From Adineta steineri (Eukaryota > Rotifera > Eurotatoria > Adinetida > Adinetidae): a stretch of 64,000 nt of DNA. Of the stretch, positions 11,814 to 24,253 are shown one piece after another. The notes beneath the pieces are model-generated. The model saw only the letters and a program-made list of their open reading frames with translations, made no database searches and was not told the origin of the DNA. Numbering within the stretch: position 1 is the stretch's first letter; each line of letters starts with the position of its first letter. The stretch spans positions 169,856 through 233,855 of the forward strand of contig CAJNOI010000070.1 of the NCBI GenBank assembly GCA_905250115.1. Reading direction: 5' to 3'. Made by a program: the position numbers and the translations under genes.

Positions 11814-13270
11814 AATTTAACGTTCTTGATAAAGTCGAATATATGTTCTAAAAAAATAAGAATATTATATTCTCATGATTTTATTGTTTTATCTTATTGT
11901 GAAGATAAAAAAAAACTATTCTATTCGTTTCTGTGTTCGTATAACATACATGTGATATTGCATTTATTTCGAAGATAAAAATAAAAATGAGTCTAGGTAA
12001 CATGAATATATAATTTCATTTAAATTATTATTATATCAGTTGTTGTAACTTTTAAGGAATATAATATGCCAAATCTCTTCAATAATACTCATATTTTTTA
12101 TGTTTTAAAACAAAAATTCGTTTACGACAGACAGAGAAACCTTATTGATTTTTTTACTGAACATATTTTAAACGTCTTTAATTTTTTTTCTAAATGTTTT
12201 ATTTATCAAATAATAAGCAAAATTATGAAATACAAGGTCATATGTTTTTTTTCTTAATTTGTACCTTTATAATTAATTATTGTGTTCCTTGAATTTTCTT
12301 AATACTTCATATTGCTAATTTGTTCTCTCTTTCTCATAGTGTTGGCGATTAAAAAGAAAAAAAAAATTATAAATATTAATTTATGTTTCTGTCTATTCTA
12401 TATCAATCTTGTCCTTTTGTCAACAATCAGGTGTTTGATATTGTAATCGAAGTCGTTCTTCATCTGAATATTATTATATAACTAACTGATGATCATAATA
12501 TCATATCTAATTAGATTATGAATACAAGTGTAGTTTAAGCACACTTTCGCTGTATACATATATATGAGAAAGACTAGAAAGAAAAAATTATTGAGGAAGA
12601 AACACATTACTAGTAAACAATACCTATTGTTTAATAGTGATGTGCTTATACTCCAATAATTTTTTCTTTCTTGTCCTTTTCATATGCATTTAAACAGTAG
12701 AGGTGTACTTATAGTCGTGTTTTTCTTTGGATATTATATATATTTTTTTTTCTTCATTCAGAACAGATACTAAAAATCGTAAGTACCAACACACACACAT
12801 ATATATATATTCATATACACATGTAGAATTTACCCATTAGGAAAAAAATCATTCTCTGTAACAAACATGTAGTGTCAGTTATACGGTTGTCATGTTTGCT
12901 CCAACAACGTCTATCTTCGTCAATTCTCGATCATATAGACTCACATCCTTCATATTTTAGTAGATAATATGTAGATTTTACGCTAACATCTTCATTCGTC
13001 GGGTATTGTTCCATTGATAGTACTAATTTTTGAACATGAAAATGATCAAATAAAATACATAAATATGCATCATTTGCCATGTGACATACTTGAGAATATG
13101 TGTTGTCTTTCCTTACCAACACGCTCGTACTTTTATTGTATTCACCTATTGCTACGCGTGACACATAATTGATAATGTATATGCGTGTTTGTTTTATTTT
13201 CTCATGTTTATGGACAACAATATATGTATGCCTATAATTTTATCATTCAACGTGCATCTTCATTATAGAT
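11814..13270. other. Intergenic between divergent genes, with a foldback repeat
   Basis: This should hold the promoters of the GH43-like gene (-) and the TRP channel gene (+). Apart from the palindrome at 12540-12713 I see no supported feature. A 77-codon frame at 12931-13164 (-) has no recognisable relatives. Confidence 0.5.
12540..12713. repeat. Foldback (palindromic) MITE-like repeat, about 174 bp
   Basis: The centre is at about 12624, where AAACAATA faces TATTGTTT. The inner arms contain GAAAGAAAAAATTATTG on the left, matched on the right by CAATAATTTTTTCTTTC. The outer arms are weaker (ACACTTTCGCTGTAT against the reverse of ACAGTAGAGGTGT). Confidence 0.65.
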
Positions 13271-16200
13271 ATGACTTCATATGAACCGTATAATGATCGG
13301 TATTCGTTTAAAGTAATTCTTCCACATCGTTCAATAGAAAAATCTCTACCGAATCAATTATCCATCTTCACTATCAATGATCAATTTCATCAACGAGGAT
13401 CAACATCCACCTTATTTTCTTCTCAAGTTCCTCCATCGTTTGATACTGACGAGAAATCAAGTGATGATGATGATGGTAGTTCGATTCTTGACATGCCACC
13501 TCGACGGATTAATCGATTTTCTTCACAAACCAGTCGTAAACGTCGACGTAGTTCCCTTTTCTCACTCACATTACAAAAACGATCATCATCAACATCAGCA
13601 GCAGCAGCAAACAAATCTGATGTTCATGTTATTCCTATGATCCCTGAACGGATCACCATTGCTCCTACATCTTACAAAGATTTGCGTGGTCGGACATTGA
13701 TCCATTTAGCTGCTCATCTAGGTCATAATGATATCCTTCGTCTATTAATTAATGAAACATCACAAGCTAGTACACTAGCGAATTCACGAGGACAAACACC
13801 ATTATTAACAGCAATTGAAGCAGGCTCATCAAACTCTGCAATTCTATTAATGGAATGTGATCCACGATCAATCATTGTCACTGATAATCAAAGATCGAGC
13901 GTTTTTCATTATGCATGTGAATATTCTAATGATATTGTACTCAATCGAGCTATTGCTCTTCTCAAACGACTCAATTCATCGAGTGATCGACTCACTGTAA
14001 GTACATTCATTTGTTAAAATGTGTATGTAATGAAGTAAAACTACAACAAATATTTAGGGTTTGAAACGTATAATAGAACAAAATTCTTCAGGTAAAACTC
14101 CATTGGATATTGCTATATGGAAAGGTCACATGAAATGTGTGAAACAATTTCTTCTTTCATCTTGGCTTGATACTCATATTGATATTCGAGAATTAATTAA
14201 TGCTGATTCATTAAAAGATGCTATTAATCATAATCGACTCGATATTTTATCGTTTCTTATTAATGATACTAAACAATTAGCCCACATTATAGATTTACTA
14301 ATCGATGTCGGTGGACGATATTTTAATCTAGTAAGTTTAATCTTATCAAGATAAAAATCTAATCATTCATCTTAAATTTATTTTTTTTAGCTTGAATATG
14401 CTATATATTTAAGAAAAAAAGATGTCATTCGATTATTTGTCACTGTTCGTATTCCAGTAGAACAATATACCTTTCGGCAACAATATAAATTATTTTTACG
14501 ACACTATAATCAACCATTTATTCAATTAGGTTCATCATTTTTTTATCAAACACCAATTCAACGAATGTTAACAACACCTGAATGTATTTCTTTAGTACCA
14601 TTATTGTTAGAGCAATTTGTGGATAATAATGGCATTGATTTATCTATTATTGATGATTGTCTCTATATTCAACCAGAAAAAACACGATGTATATTTGGAC
14701 GAGGATTGAATTTTTCAACCAGAGATTGGTTAAAACAACATCCGTTAAGTGAGTATTTATCATTGATTTTCATAAGATTGCAAAATTGATTATATGTTTA
14801 TTTAGCTTTAATCGCAAAAGCAAATTCTAAAATTATTTATGATCATCAGTTAGTTCGAACGTGTGTTGAATTAAAATTTCATCTTTTTGGAAATTTTCTC
14901 TATTTTCTTATTCTTGGTTTTCAATCATTGTATGTCGCACTCTATACTGGTATTACATTGGGTTCACCAACACCGACGAATCAAGGTACAAACTATTACC
15001 AAATGGCTAATTATTCTTGTAATGCTTTATGTACCACATTGATTAATGATCCAATCCATCCAGCACGAGATCAATCAGCAATTCGTGTATTTCGTTTTAT
15101 TTTATTAATTATCTCTTGTTTAGGTTTATTAAAAGAATTTTATCAAATGTTTACACAACGAGAAAAATATTTTCATCGTTTTTATATTAATCTCATCGAA
15201 TTACATATTTATGTGAGTATAGATTCAGTTAACTTCTGAATACATTAAAAATGACTGGTGAAAATCTAATTGTATTTTTCTATAGGTTAGTGCCATAATC
15301 TATTCTGTTGATATAAACGAATGTACACGTCAAACGGGTATTCGCTGTTCAGCTCAATGGATGACCGGTGGTATAGGACTTCTTTCTGTTTGGACATCAT
15401 TATTATTAGTTTTTATGAATGGAATTAAATTTGGAAAATATGGTCTTCTTTTTATCACTGTTTTTACAACGTTTCTCAAATTTATAGCTGTTTATATATT
15501 TATTTGGATTGGTTATATCTTAGCATTTTATATGCTTTGTAAAGATATTATGGAACAATTTTTACCTTTTAATTTTATACCAAAACTATTAGTTATGTTC
15601 ATTGGTATAAAAACTACTATTTGATTAACAGAAGAAAAAAAATGAAAAAGTTTTTTTTTCGTATAGGTGAGTATGATATTGATGGTACATTTTTCCTGGA
15701 TAATAATCAACTGATGCCAGGTGCAGAAGGTGCACTTATTCTTTATAGTGCATATATTTTTACCATGTTCATCGTAATGATGAATATTATGGTAAGTTAA
15801 TTGAATATTTATTGATGAGATCAATTTGAATTTGTTTAGGGTGGTCTTGCTGTAGCTGATGTTAAAGAATTTCGTCTTAATGCAAAACGAGAACATTTAA
15901 GATCTCGTATTGATGTTATTTTAGGATTTCAAGCTTATTTAGGTGGATTTTGTGAAACAATTGGTTCAATTACAATGAAATTAAGTAGAAATCGAAAATG
16001 GCGTTATTTGTTGAGCAAAACTAATATGATGCTAATGAAATATCAACTAGAAAAACTTCATATAACATCAGATCCTGTGAGTATACCTTATCATATCAAT
16101 GCTTCACCATTCAACATGCAAGCAGGACACGAACAAAATCCAGAACGTTCAGCAGTTATGTCTATGAATGAAGGATTCGAACAAGTTCGTCCACAAACAG

Positions 16201-16397
16201 GTTATTATGTTCTTTATCAGACTGTACGAAATACTTCCTTGTATCATGAAGATGAAAACATGATATTATCAAGGAAAAATGATGAAATCAAAGATACTTT
16301 AGAAGAATCAACTACAAAAACAAATAATGAATTAAGAAAAATTGCATTAGATTTACAAAATGAATTAGAAGATATTAAACGAAAACTTACTAAATAG
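13271..16397 (+). CDS. TRPA-like cation channel with ankyrin repeats, seven exons
   Basis: Exons 13271-13996, 14058-14330, 14391-14748, 14806-15212, 15286-15604, 15667-15791, 15840-16397. All are GT-AG and in phase, giving 921 residues. A Ser-rich basic N-terminus is followed by at least four ankyrin repeats in exons 1-2 (GRTLIHLAAHLGHNDILRLLI, GQTPLLTAIEAG, GKTPLDIAIWKGHMKCVKQFL). Helix S1 lies near 475-497. S4-S5 lie in the WMTGGIGLLSVWTSLLLVF to FKFIAVYIFIWIGYILAFY region. The pore helix and filter are FIPKLLVMFIGEYD (about 684-698), with S6 after it ending GGLAVADVKEF. A C-terminal coiled coil ends in LQNELEDIKRKLTK. Ankyrin repeats plus this pore segment point to the TRPA branch (TRPA1, painless, pyrexia), sensory Ca2+-permeable plasma-membrane channels. 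The ankyrin domain is shorter than in TRPA1. Confidence 0.85.
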
Positions 16398-16800
16398 ATT
16401 ATTAAGAAAACAAAATATATTTTTGTATAGATTGATTTAGTTTTTTATAATAAAAATAAATATGATCTTGAATAGATCTGTAGTTACATTAAAGTTCGTT
16501 CCAATGACATTGTATATCAATATTCGATCATCGATATTCTTCAAATGATATACAGATTTTCATTTTTTATTAAAATCAAAGATAAAACTTATGATATTTG
16601 TTTTTGCTATTTAAAATCCAGATGGCATTTAATCCCATCTTAGATATTTATATAAAATAAAACCGATAAAAGTAAATCGCTTGTTAAATAAAGCTATCTC
16701 TATATTTCAAATATTCTAGTGACTTAGACTATGAATATAGTTCGGTGCTAAATTTGATCTTATCATTTTTAAAATTTTTCGATAGTATTCTTTTTAGATA
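16398..16800. other. Short intergenic spacer
   Basis: AT-rich. Possible polyadenylation signals (AATAAAAATAAA) lie shortly after the channel stop codon. Nothing else was seen. Confidence 0.5.
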
Positions 16801-17229
16801 ATGAATACATATATTATTATCCAATGTATTTTCGGTGCCATTTTTATACCCATTATCGTATCTGCATCAGTTTGTCCAATGGGAGCCACATTTCCGGAGT
16901 GGATGACAGGTTATTTTCATGCAGAATTTGCAGATGGTTCGTCAGCTAATGCTAGATTTGGACGTTGGTATGCAAATGTGACGTTCTCAACAGGTGAAAA
17001 TGGTACTCTCACGATGACAGAAACTCTGCGAGAAGGTGATGATTTCTATGTTTTTCACGAATGTGTGCAGATATATGACACTGAACCTGCACTACGTTGT
17101 TCACTGTTAGTACGTAATGGTACTGGTTACATAGAATATATTCATAAAGATCCAGAACTGATTCCAATATGTCCAAAATCAATATCATCAGCTGGTCTTG
17201 AGATGGAAATTGTTACTCGAATTGATTAG
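16801..17229 (+). CDS. Small secreted protein, function unknown
   Basis: 142 residues, single exon. The first 22 residues (MNTYIIIQCIFGAIFIPIIVSA) form a clear signal peptide. The mature part has four cysteines (VCPMG, HECV, LRCSL, ICPK), enough for two disulfides, and N-glycosylation sequons (NVT, NGT). An ATG follows shortly after an AT-rich leader, and an AATAAA-type signal sits about 25 bases after the stop. I do not recognise a family. Composition (FADGSSANARFGRWYANVTF, LTMTETL) suggests an extracellular beta-sheet domain. Confidence 0.6.
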   Translation: MNTYIIIQCIFGAIFIPIIVSASVCPMGATFPEWMTGYFHAEFADGSSANARFGRWYANVTFSTGENGTLTMTETLREGDDFYVFHECVQIYDTEPALRCSLLVRNGTGYIEYIHKDPELIPICPKSISSAGLEMEIVTRID

Positions 17230-18554
17230 ATAAATATATATGCAGTTTTTCAATAAACTTTCTACTCTTAATTTATTTTAAACAACATATGACAAAGAAC
17301 AGAATAAAGAAAAGTCTTTGCTACTTTTTCTGTATCATTATAAAAAAGAATAATTCCTCTGTTATTTTCCTATAACAATAAGTTTAATAATGCGCGAAGA
17401 AAACATTATCTATCTATAACAAAAGAGACTCACAAAAAAAGTAGATTTTTAAACGTAACTTGATGGCTAATGATTACAAACATCACAAACGCACAATATT
17501 CACATTAGAAACAATAAGAAAACAATCTTAATGGCAAATGGGAAAATAGGATGTGGGTGTGAGTGTAGGTGGTGGTTGTGAGTGTGGGTATTACGTTAAT
17601 ATTACTATGACACCCACCTCACTCCACAGCCACACCCACACCCTTATATATGATAGAATTGTTTTGTTGAAATTTGCAAAAAACATTCTTTAGTCTTTAT
17701 TATAAAGAAAAATAAAAATATAATACATGTAGTAATCCTATAATATCTGCACAAATGTACTTTGAATTTGAGTTTCAAGAGCCAGAATTAATTGTTAAAC
17801 AGAACAAGATTAAATACAAAATATTCCAGATAGGCTATTCCTTTATGTTTTCTTGATGAAAATAAATTTATCTATAAAAAACTTTGATCGTTTGGTATGT
17901 ATACAGCGTTCTGTGTATTTTAGCGATTAAAATCTCGATAAAAATCAATCTTACAGATATTTTGTTTAATGGCTCGTGCCAGACTATATGTTTCTATTAA
18001 ATTGTCACCAGTCAAATTTTTTTTAAATAGTTCATCGCAAAGTAACCCGATTGTAATATAAGGCGAAGAGGAAAAAAAATGGAAGTCAAATTATAAGATA
18101 TATGCATGAGTTATTTCAAATTTTTTATGTTTATCTAATTTTTCTTGATGTGAAAGAAAAAAAGAAGCGGTATCTAAAGCATAATATATTTCATTTTCCA
18201 GTCATCGCATGGTACGATATATTGCTAAAGTATTTTCATTGTCTTCGGCACAACTATAAATTTCGTTATCGAAAACATCTGTGAGCTGTTCTTTTTTAGA
18301 GTATGCGCGAAGTTATATATAATGCTTAAGGTCACAATGATCGGTCACGTGTAGACAAAGAAAAAGGCTCAAACAATGAATTCACTTCATAATGAAATGA
18401 AAAGAAATACGAAGTACACACATTAGACAAAGTATAACGACGAACAGCAAATATATATATCATTGCTATTGATTAAATAGAAAGGTAATCGTCGTTGTCA
18501 GTATCGTTTTTTTTCTAAATCATACGATCATAATCATTTATTTACAATTTAAAA
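17230..18554. other. Intergenic with one telomere-like hairpin
   Basis: Apart from the hairpin at 17548-17643 I see nothing supported. The 60-codon frame at 18102-18284 looks compositional. Confidence 0.5.
17548..17643. repeat. Telomere-like hairpin repeat
   Basis: The left arm begins GGATGTGGGTGTGAGTG. The right arm ends GCCACACCCACACCC. The spacer contains TATTACGTTAATATTAC. Full two-arm copy. Confidence 0.85.
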
Positions 18555-20816
18555 ATGCGAAATAATTATCGCATAGAGCCAATGTCAGCTGATATATCTT
18601 CAACTTTCAATCAATCTGGAATTCAACCTAATTATATTCGAACGACTGACGATAATCATAATATTAGCACTGGTGCAAGTTTGTCGTGTGAGAAATACAA
18701 TTCTATTAAGAACTATTTTCAAAAGATTTTCAAGAAATATCACTGCCCTCACGTGGAAAAACGTGGTGTCGAACGTATTTCACCAGAAGATCGTACTGAT
18801 TTAACAATTATGAACACAGCAATGATATATGTAAGTAACCAGTTAATTTCATTTCTCTTGAAATAGTTTCAATGCTTTTATTTTAATTCATTTATCACAA
18901 ACTGTGAATAGTAACGAAACTATCTTTCAGACTTCCAATGGTTTTGTTTCCCTTTTAAGTTATGAAGATACAAGTGTTTTAGATAGAATTGCTTTCCATA
19001 TTTAGAGAATATTTTGTATAGAATTACAGCGTCTTTGATTTACCAAACTCAGAGAAGAACACTGAAAATATGTACTATTTGAATAGTTTTAATAAGAAGT
19101 GACATAGTTTTTGAAAATTTCTTGAAAGAGTACATATAAAAGTGATTATCTTATTCTAGAGAAATAAAGCAATAGTTTGATATATTTTTGAAAAACATTA
19201 CATTTGTATACGTAGTAAAGAAAATAATAGTTATTCATTCATTGTTTAATAGGTGGGTGCGAGTATAATTGTACCGACTTTTGTTACTGGAATACTTGGT
19301 CCTGCAGTATTTAAATTGGATCTGTACACTTCATTTGTAACAATTATTATTTTCAATTTACTTGGTTTTATTCCAACAGGAATAATGGCTTGTTTTGGTC
19401 CAGCATCTGGTTTACGTACAATGATCTTTTCTCGTTACAGTTGGGGTTATTATGGTGCTTCTATGGTGTCAAGTATTAATGTTATTGCTGCTCTAGGTTG
19501 GGCAGCTATTAATAGTATCACTGGTGCACAAACGTTACGTGTTGTATTTGATGATTCATTACCACTATCAGTTGGTATTATTATTATAAGTTTCGTATCA
19601 ATGATCGTTTCATTTGTAGGTTATAAGTGGATCCATACTTATGAACGATATTCATGGATACCAATATTTATAGCATATTGTATATTAGCTGGAGTTGGTG
19701 CAAAATTTTTTACTCATTCTCAAACGGTAAAATTTGTGAAGACTAAAAAACTTGATTTTCAGGGATATGCAATGTGGTAAATAATAAGTGTAGTTCTATT
19801 TTTCGTCGATGATATAATTCGTTTTAGAAGTATCTGTACGAAAAGTCTATCGTTATAAGGGACTTTATAGAAGTAAGAATCTTCTGTTAACTGTAATGAA
19901 TGATATAAAGTATCTCAATACACATATATAATTACATTCTTTATAGGTGTTTCGTGCTGAAACTAAATCAGATAATGAAAATCATTATCAGAAAATAATT
20001 CGTATTATAAATTTTGGCATGATATGCTTAGGTGGTTCAGTCAGTTGGTGTACATATGCAGCTGACTACAATACATATTTTCCCGAACACACAAGCCACT
20101 TAAAAATCTTTTTATTAACTTACATCGGTAATATTATATCAGTAATTCCATTACAATTCCTTGGGGCAGCTGCATATAGTGGCACATATACAAATTCAAA
20201 ATGGGCTGATGCTTATAGAATTAATAATGTAGGTGGATTATTAGGTGCTAGTCTTTCTCCACTCCGTGGCTTTAGAAAATTTCTACTTATTCTATTCGCA
20301 TTATCAACCGTTGCATGTAATATACCAAATGTTTATTCTTATTCATTATCGATACAAGCAATTGCACCAATATTTGAACGTGTACCACGTTTTCTATATA
20401 CAGTAATTGGTACTGTAATCTACGTTCTAATGGCTATTTTTGCTGCAAATAACTTTAATGAGTCATTAACATCATTTATATCTTTAAGTTTATATTTTTA
20501 TGGAATATTTACTGTTATTGTATTGGAAGATCATTTAATATTTCGACGTTGTTCATTTAAAAATTATAATTTTAATATTTGGGATAGTCGTAAAAAATTA
20601 CCAATTGGTTTAGCAGCAATTTTATCAAGTTTCGTTGGAATAGTTGGTATTGTACTTGGAATGTCTCAAACTTGGTTTAGTGGACCAGTTGCAAAAGCTA
20701 TTGCAAATGGTAGTGGTGAACAAGGTGCAGACGTTGGCTTTATATTCGGACTTATATTTACAGGTGTTGCATTTCCACTATTTCGATTTATTGAACTGTA
20801 TTATATTAGACGATAA
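18555..20816 (+). CDS. Fungal-type purine/cytosine permease (NCS1 family, FCY2-like)
   Basis: Exons 18555-18830, 19253-19726 (3' border least certain) and 19947-20816 give about 539 residues, close to yeast Fcy2 length. Matching stretches are FVTGILGPAVF, FGPASGLRTMIFSRYSWGYYG, IAALGWAAINSITGAQ, YKWIHTYERYSWIP, the NCS1 hallmark SWCTYAADYNTYFP, and the C-terminus FIELYYIRR. About twelve membrane helices are expected. The family imports cytosine, adenine, guanine or hypoxanthine by proton symport. For intron 2 the only phase-compatible donor I find is GTAAAA after HSQT. The alternative reading runs on to a stop (GYAMW). Family distribution and sequence style are fungal, so horizontal transfer is inferred. 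Confidence 0.85.
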
Positions 20817-21477
20817 ATAATTTCTTCGTTGACTCAAAAATAAATAAATTATATTCTTAAATATAATTACTTTTTGTATCGATTTTTTGTTCTTTTCGTG
20901 TATCTTATTCTAATAATAATGTGAAAAACGACTTTTTATTTCTTATAAGAATATCAAGTTTATGCTTCTAATTTCAATGATTTAAGGAACTTCTCAGATT
21001 GTCTTTTTCCAATGTTCATGTGTGGCTTAGGTAATGCTGTTTACTTTAGTGCTATTCTAGCATCTATCATCGGTCTTGCACTTGGTGTAGTGACAAATAA
21101 TAGAAAATAATACGGCGTGTCGAGATATTTTTCTTTTATTCATATGTTTGATTGAAATTATTTCTAATTGAAATTGAAATTTATTCAATAGATTTCCTTT
21201 TCATTTAAGAATGTATTCACTATGAGTTATAATCTGTACAGATAAGTAATAGTATCGATCAATCTTTTCGTGCTCACAGAATGAGAAGTATTTCAAGCAG
21301 TATATTTAGTTTTGAGATCCAGTTTTGCTTTAAAAAATTATTCTTATCGATAGTAATTCCATAACGAGTGACAGTGATGAAGATAATTTTACATTCTTTT
21401 TATTGAATTATTTATCTTATAAAGTGAAGCATATGCTTATTACAGATGCAAAAAGTATTTATTAGATTAAGTTCAGT
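20817..21477. other. Intergenic between convergent genes
   Basis: AT-rich. It contains only the exon-like segment at 20949-21110. Confidence 0.45.
20949..21110 (+). other. Open hydrophobic exon-like segment, unrecognised
   Basis: A 53-codon open segment directly after an AG (TTATAAG) ends at TAA. Its second half, FMCGLGNAVYFSAILASIIG, is a likely membrane helix, followed by NNRK. It may be the last exon of a small membrane protein or a gene remnant. No upstream exon was found between it and the permease stop. Confidence 0.3.
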
Positions 21478-22479
21478 TTATTGCTTGAGTTGTTTCTTGA
21501 TACCAGCTGGTATAATGGGTGAACTACGTGTTTTGATGAAATAGATGTCAGCTAACCAGGTGGGCAACATTGATAAAGGATAATAGATAAGTTTTGATTG
21601 CCAGCCAGGTTTATAGCGGATATGCGGAGCTGTACTTATAACTGCATGTTGTAATGCTCGCACTACTTTAATTGGATCTTCCGCCCACTTAAGTAGAGGA
21701 TTTTGTTTCAGTTTTTCAAAGTGACATGCAAAAAAATCCTCGCCCCATCTTTCTTTAACATCAGATGGTAACTGCATGTTCTCATAGTTGGTAGCTTGAG
21801 CATGCTTTTGAATGATTGGTGTTCGCATGATACCTGGCTCGATGATGCTTACGCGCAAGCCCCAGGTGAACATTTCACGACGAAGACAATCTGAGAATGA
21901 TTCAAGTGCGTATTTAGAAGCACAATAGGCAGTACCAGATGGTACACTTATGAAGCCGGCTATAGAGCAAATGTTCACCACACGTGAATCTCGTTTCGTA
22001 ATAAGTAATGGTAAGAATGTTTTGGTCATAGCTACATGCCCAAAAAAGTTGATATCCATTACTTGGCGTATTGATTCGACAGTGATCCAATCAATATGTC
22101 CAGCAGCTATAACACCGGCATTATTAACCAAAGCATGAAGAGTATTTGTCTTTCCTTTGATCATCTCATAAGCTTTGTCAATATGTTGCTGTTGGGTAAT
22201 ATCAAGTACGAAGACGGTAGCTCGTGATGAAAGTTGACTAGTTAATGTAGCTTTACTAGTATTACTATAAATACCCGCAAAAACATTGAAACCTTGTTTG
22301 TCAAGTTCAATGGCTAATGCATTACCAAAGCCAGTGTCACAGCCACTAATAAGAACGTATTTACCTTGAGGATTTATGTCAGGTGCAGGGAAAAAATGTT
22401 GATATAATCGATAAGTTATATAAAGAAGTAAAACAAATGCAATTATGAAAATCATATTTATTATTCTGGAATGAAACAC
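21478..22479 (-). CDS. Membrane-anchored short-chain dehydrogenase (SDR, retinol/hydroxysteroid dehydrogenase-like)
   Basis: 333 residues, single exon. An N-terminal hydrophobic anchor (residues 8-25) precedes the Rossmann fold. The cofactor motif GCDTGFGN is at 46-53, NNAG at 119-122, the catalytic Ser in CSIAG (172), and YCASK gives Tyr185 and Lys189. GCDTGFG and the later EPGIMRT are typical of the SDR9C group (RDH5/RDH16, DHRS9, HSD17B6, BDH1). These are ER or mitochondrial membrane NAD(P)-dependent oxidoreductases of retinol, steroids or hydroxybutyrate. The substrate cannot be told from sequence. All catalytic residues are present and length is normal. Confidence 0.85.
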   Translation of the reverse strand: MFHSRIINMIFIIAFVLLLYITYRLYQHFFPAPDINPQGKYVLISGCDTGFGNALAIELDKQGFNVFAGIYSNTSKATLTSQLSSRATVFVLDITQQQHIDKAYEMIKGKTNTLHALVNNAGVIAAGHIDWITVESIRQVMDINFFGHVAMTKTFLPLLITKRDSRVVNICSIAGFISVPSGTAYCASKYALESFSDCLRREMFTWGLRVSIIEPGIMRTPIIQKHAQATNYENMQLPSDVKERWGEDFFACHFEKLKQNPLLKWAEDPIKVVRALQHAVISTAPHIRYKPGWQSKLIYYPLSMLPTWLADIYFIKTRSSPIIPAGIKKQLKQ

Positions 22480-24253
22480 AACACGTACGATGCAAAAGAA
22501 ACTTGCTTGTTTTTATCTTTAATTGTTGATGTTAGTGACGAAAACCAAGTAGACTATAATAATGTATAAACCACGTTTTTTCGTTTTCTTTTACTTTTCG
22601 ATTACAATAATATTTATTCTTTGATAAGAAAAACTAACCAGCTGACGATGAAGAAAAAATCTCTCTTGTATGCAGTATTACAATATAATACAACAAAGCT
22701 CCAATCAGGTCGACTTTTTATAAGCCCAATCTGTTTATTGCACCCTGTATAGTTTGTTTTACAGTCATATTAGAACAATAATTCAGTAGAAAATGAACAT
22801 TATTTTTTATAAGAAAACAAGCAAAAAAACTTTTTGATTTAATAAATTATGTAACTTATGAGTAAAAAGAAAAAACTCTGATTGAAGGAGAAAATATTTT
22901 GAATATCCATTAATTAATTATATAGGATTGTATGATGACAGCAACAGTTAGAAGTAGGAAACAATTCACATCGAATTGTAGAACTAATTCCAGACGGTAG
23001 ATGAATTAAATAAATAAATCGTATCTTCCAGAGTCAAAGATTATTCATATCATACTTTATACCTGCATTTTTCTGCTAAAAAAAACAGCTTTTTTGTTGA
23101 AAATTTAGAAAAAAATACGACAGACAAGTCCTATAATCTGTTTAAAGATCTGATAAGCAAAGTTTCAAACATGCATCTGCTTCTTGATTGACAATCATTT
23201 TCATTAGATATTTTAATAAAAAAATGATGATTGACCTTATTAGTTATTAGCAAACTATAGGAAAATTTAATATTGGTTTTTGAAGTTTCCGACAGTTTTT
23301 CTAGTTAAGTGTATGGCTGACTAATACACTGTTTTCCATTGAATCATATACTCTTGTATAAGGTTAATAGGAAGAAAATTCACTCGTAATCTTCTTAATT
23401 TATATCAAACTATATGTTTTTATTTATAATTTTCGTTTAGTAGAGTTACAAATTGTTTTACTTTTTGTAAAATGATGATTCTTAGTATATTATAGTTATG
23501 TAGAAGAATACATGGTCGGTCATAAATGATATATCTAATATACTAGAATAAAATATTTATAGTTAAAATTTTAATAGATGTCTATAGGTTAGTTTTAATT
23601 TGAAATAAACTATCAATTATATAAAAAGAAAATATTACTAATATGTTACGCATCATTAAGCAATGAATTTTGTTTTCGTCATCAATGAGTCAAAATAGAG
23701 AAAACGATATATATATATATATATATATTCGTATAGTTGTCTGAAACTATCGATGCAAGTCGCGCATGTTGTCAAGCAACTATACACGATACGATAGAAA
23801 TAGAAGAAAAATTAAGTGTCCTTATAATGATGTATTTTAAACATGATATTCTACCAACACACAATTAAACTTCAATTTTCAACGATCAATTTTTGTTTAA
23901 TACGACTGCTCAGGTAAAAACTCTTTTATTAATAGATAAGACAAGTTTGTTGGTTGCTTTTGTTCAATTTTTACAAAGAAAATTTCAAATTTTCATAAAT
24001 ATTTTATATAAAAATTATTCTAAAATACTTCTTTTTTTGTGATAAACTATTTTTTAGTTATAAGATAAAATATTTATCATTACATCTGAATAGTTACTAT
24101 TTTTTAGAACGTGCTGATGTATAAGTCTTATATATGAGATTATTTTATTTACTGCTAATTTTAAGTAAATCAAACAACTAATTTTCATAATCTTCATTTT
24201 CATTTAAAAATTGTATCTCGTTTGAAAAAAATATTTTGTTTTAGCTGATAATT
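22480..24253. other. Intergenic between divergent genes
   Basis: AT-rich with an (AT)n microsatellite at about 23707-23728. It should carry promoters for both flanking genes. No other feature seen. Confidence 0.5.
23707..23728. repeat. (AT)n microsatellite
   Basis: About eleven AT dinucleotides in a row. Confidence 0.85.

Noticed and set aside
12931..13164. 77-codon minus-strand frame
   Set aside because: No motif, no flanking exons, and it sits in the leader region of the TRP gene.
13377..13640. Alternative frames over the TRP first exon
   Set aside because: His/Met-rich or reverse-strand shadows of the Ser-rich TRP N-terminus.
19727..19946. Alternative donor GTAAAT at about 19791 for the second NCS1 intron
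   Set aside because: Its phase would put the last exon out of frame and hit a stop; the donor at 19727 keeps the frame.
21950..22138. Plus-strand 62-codon frame
   Set aside because: Antisense shadow of the short-chain dehydrogenase.
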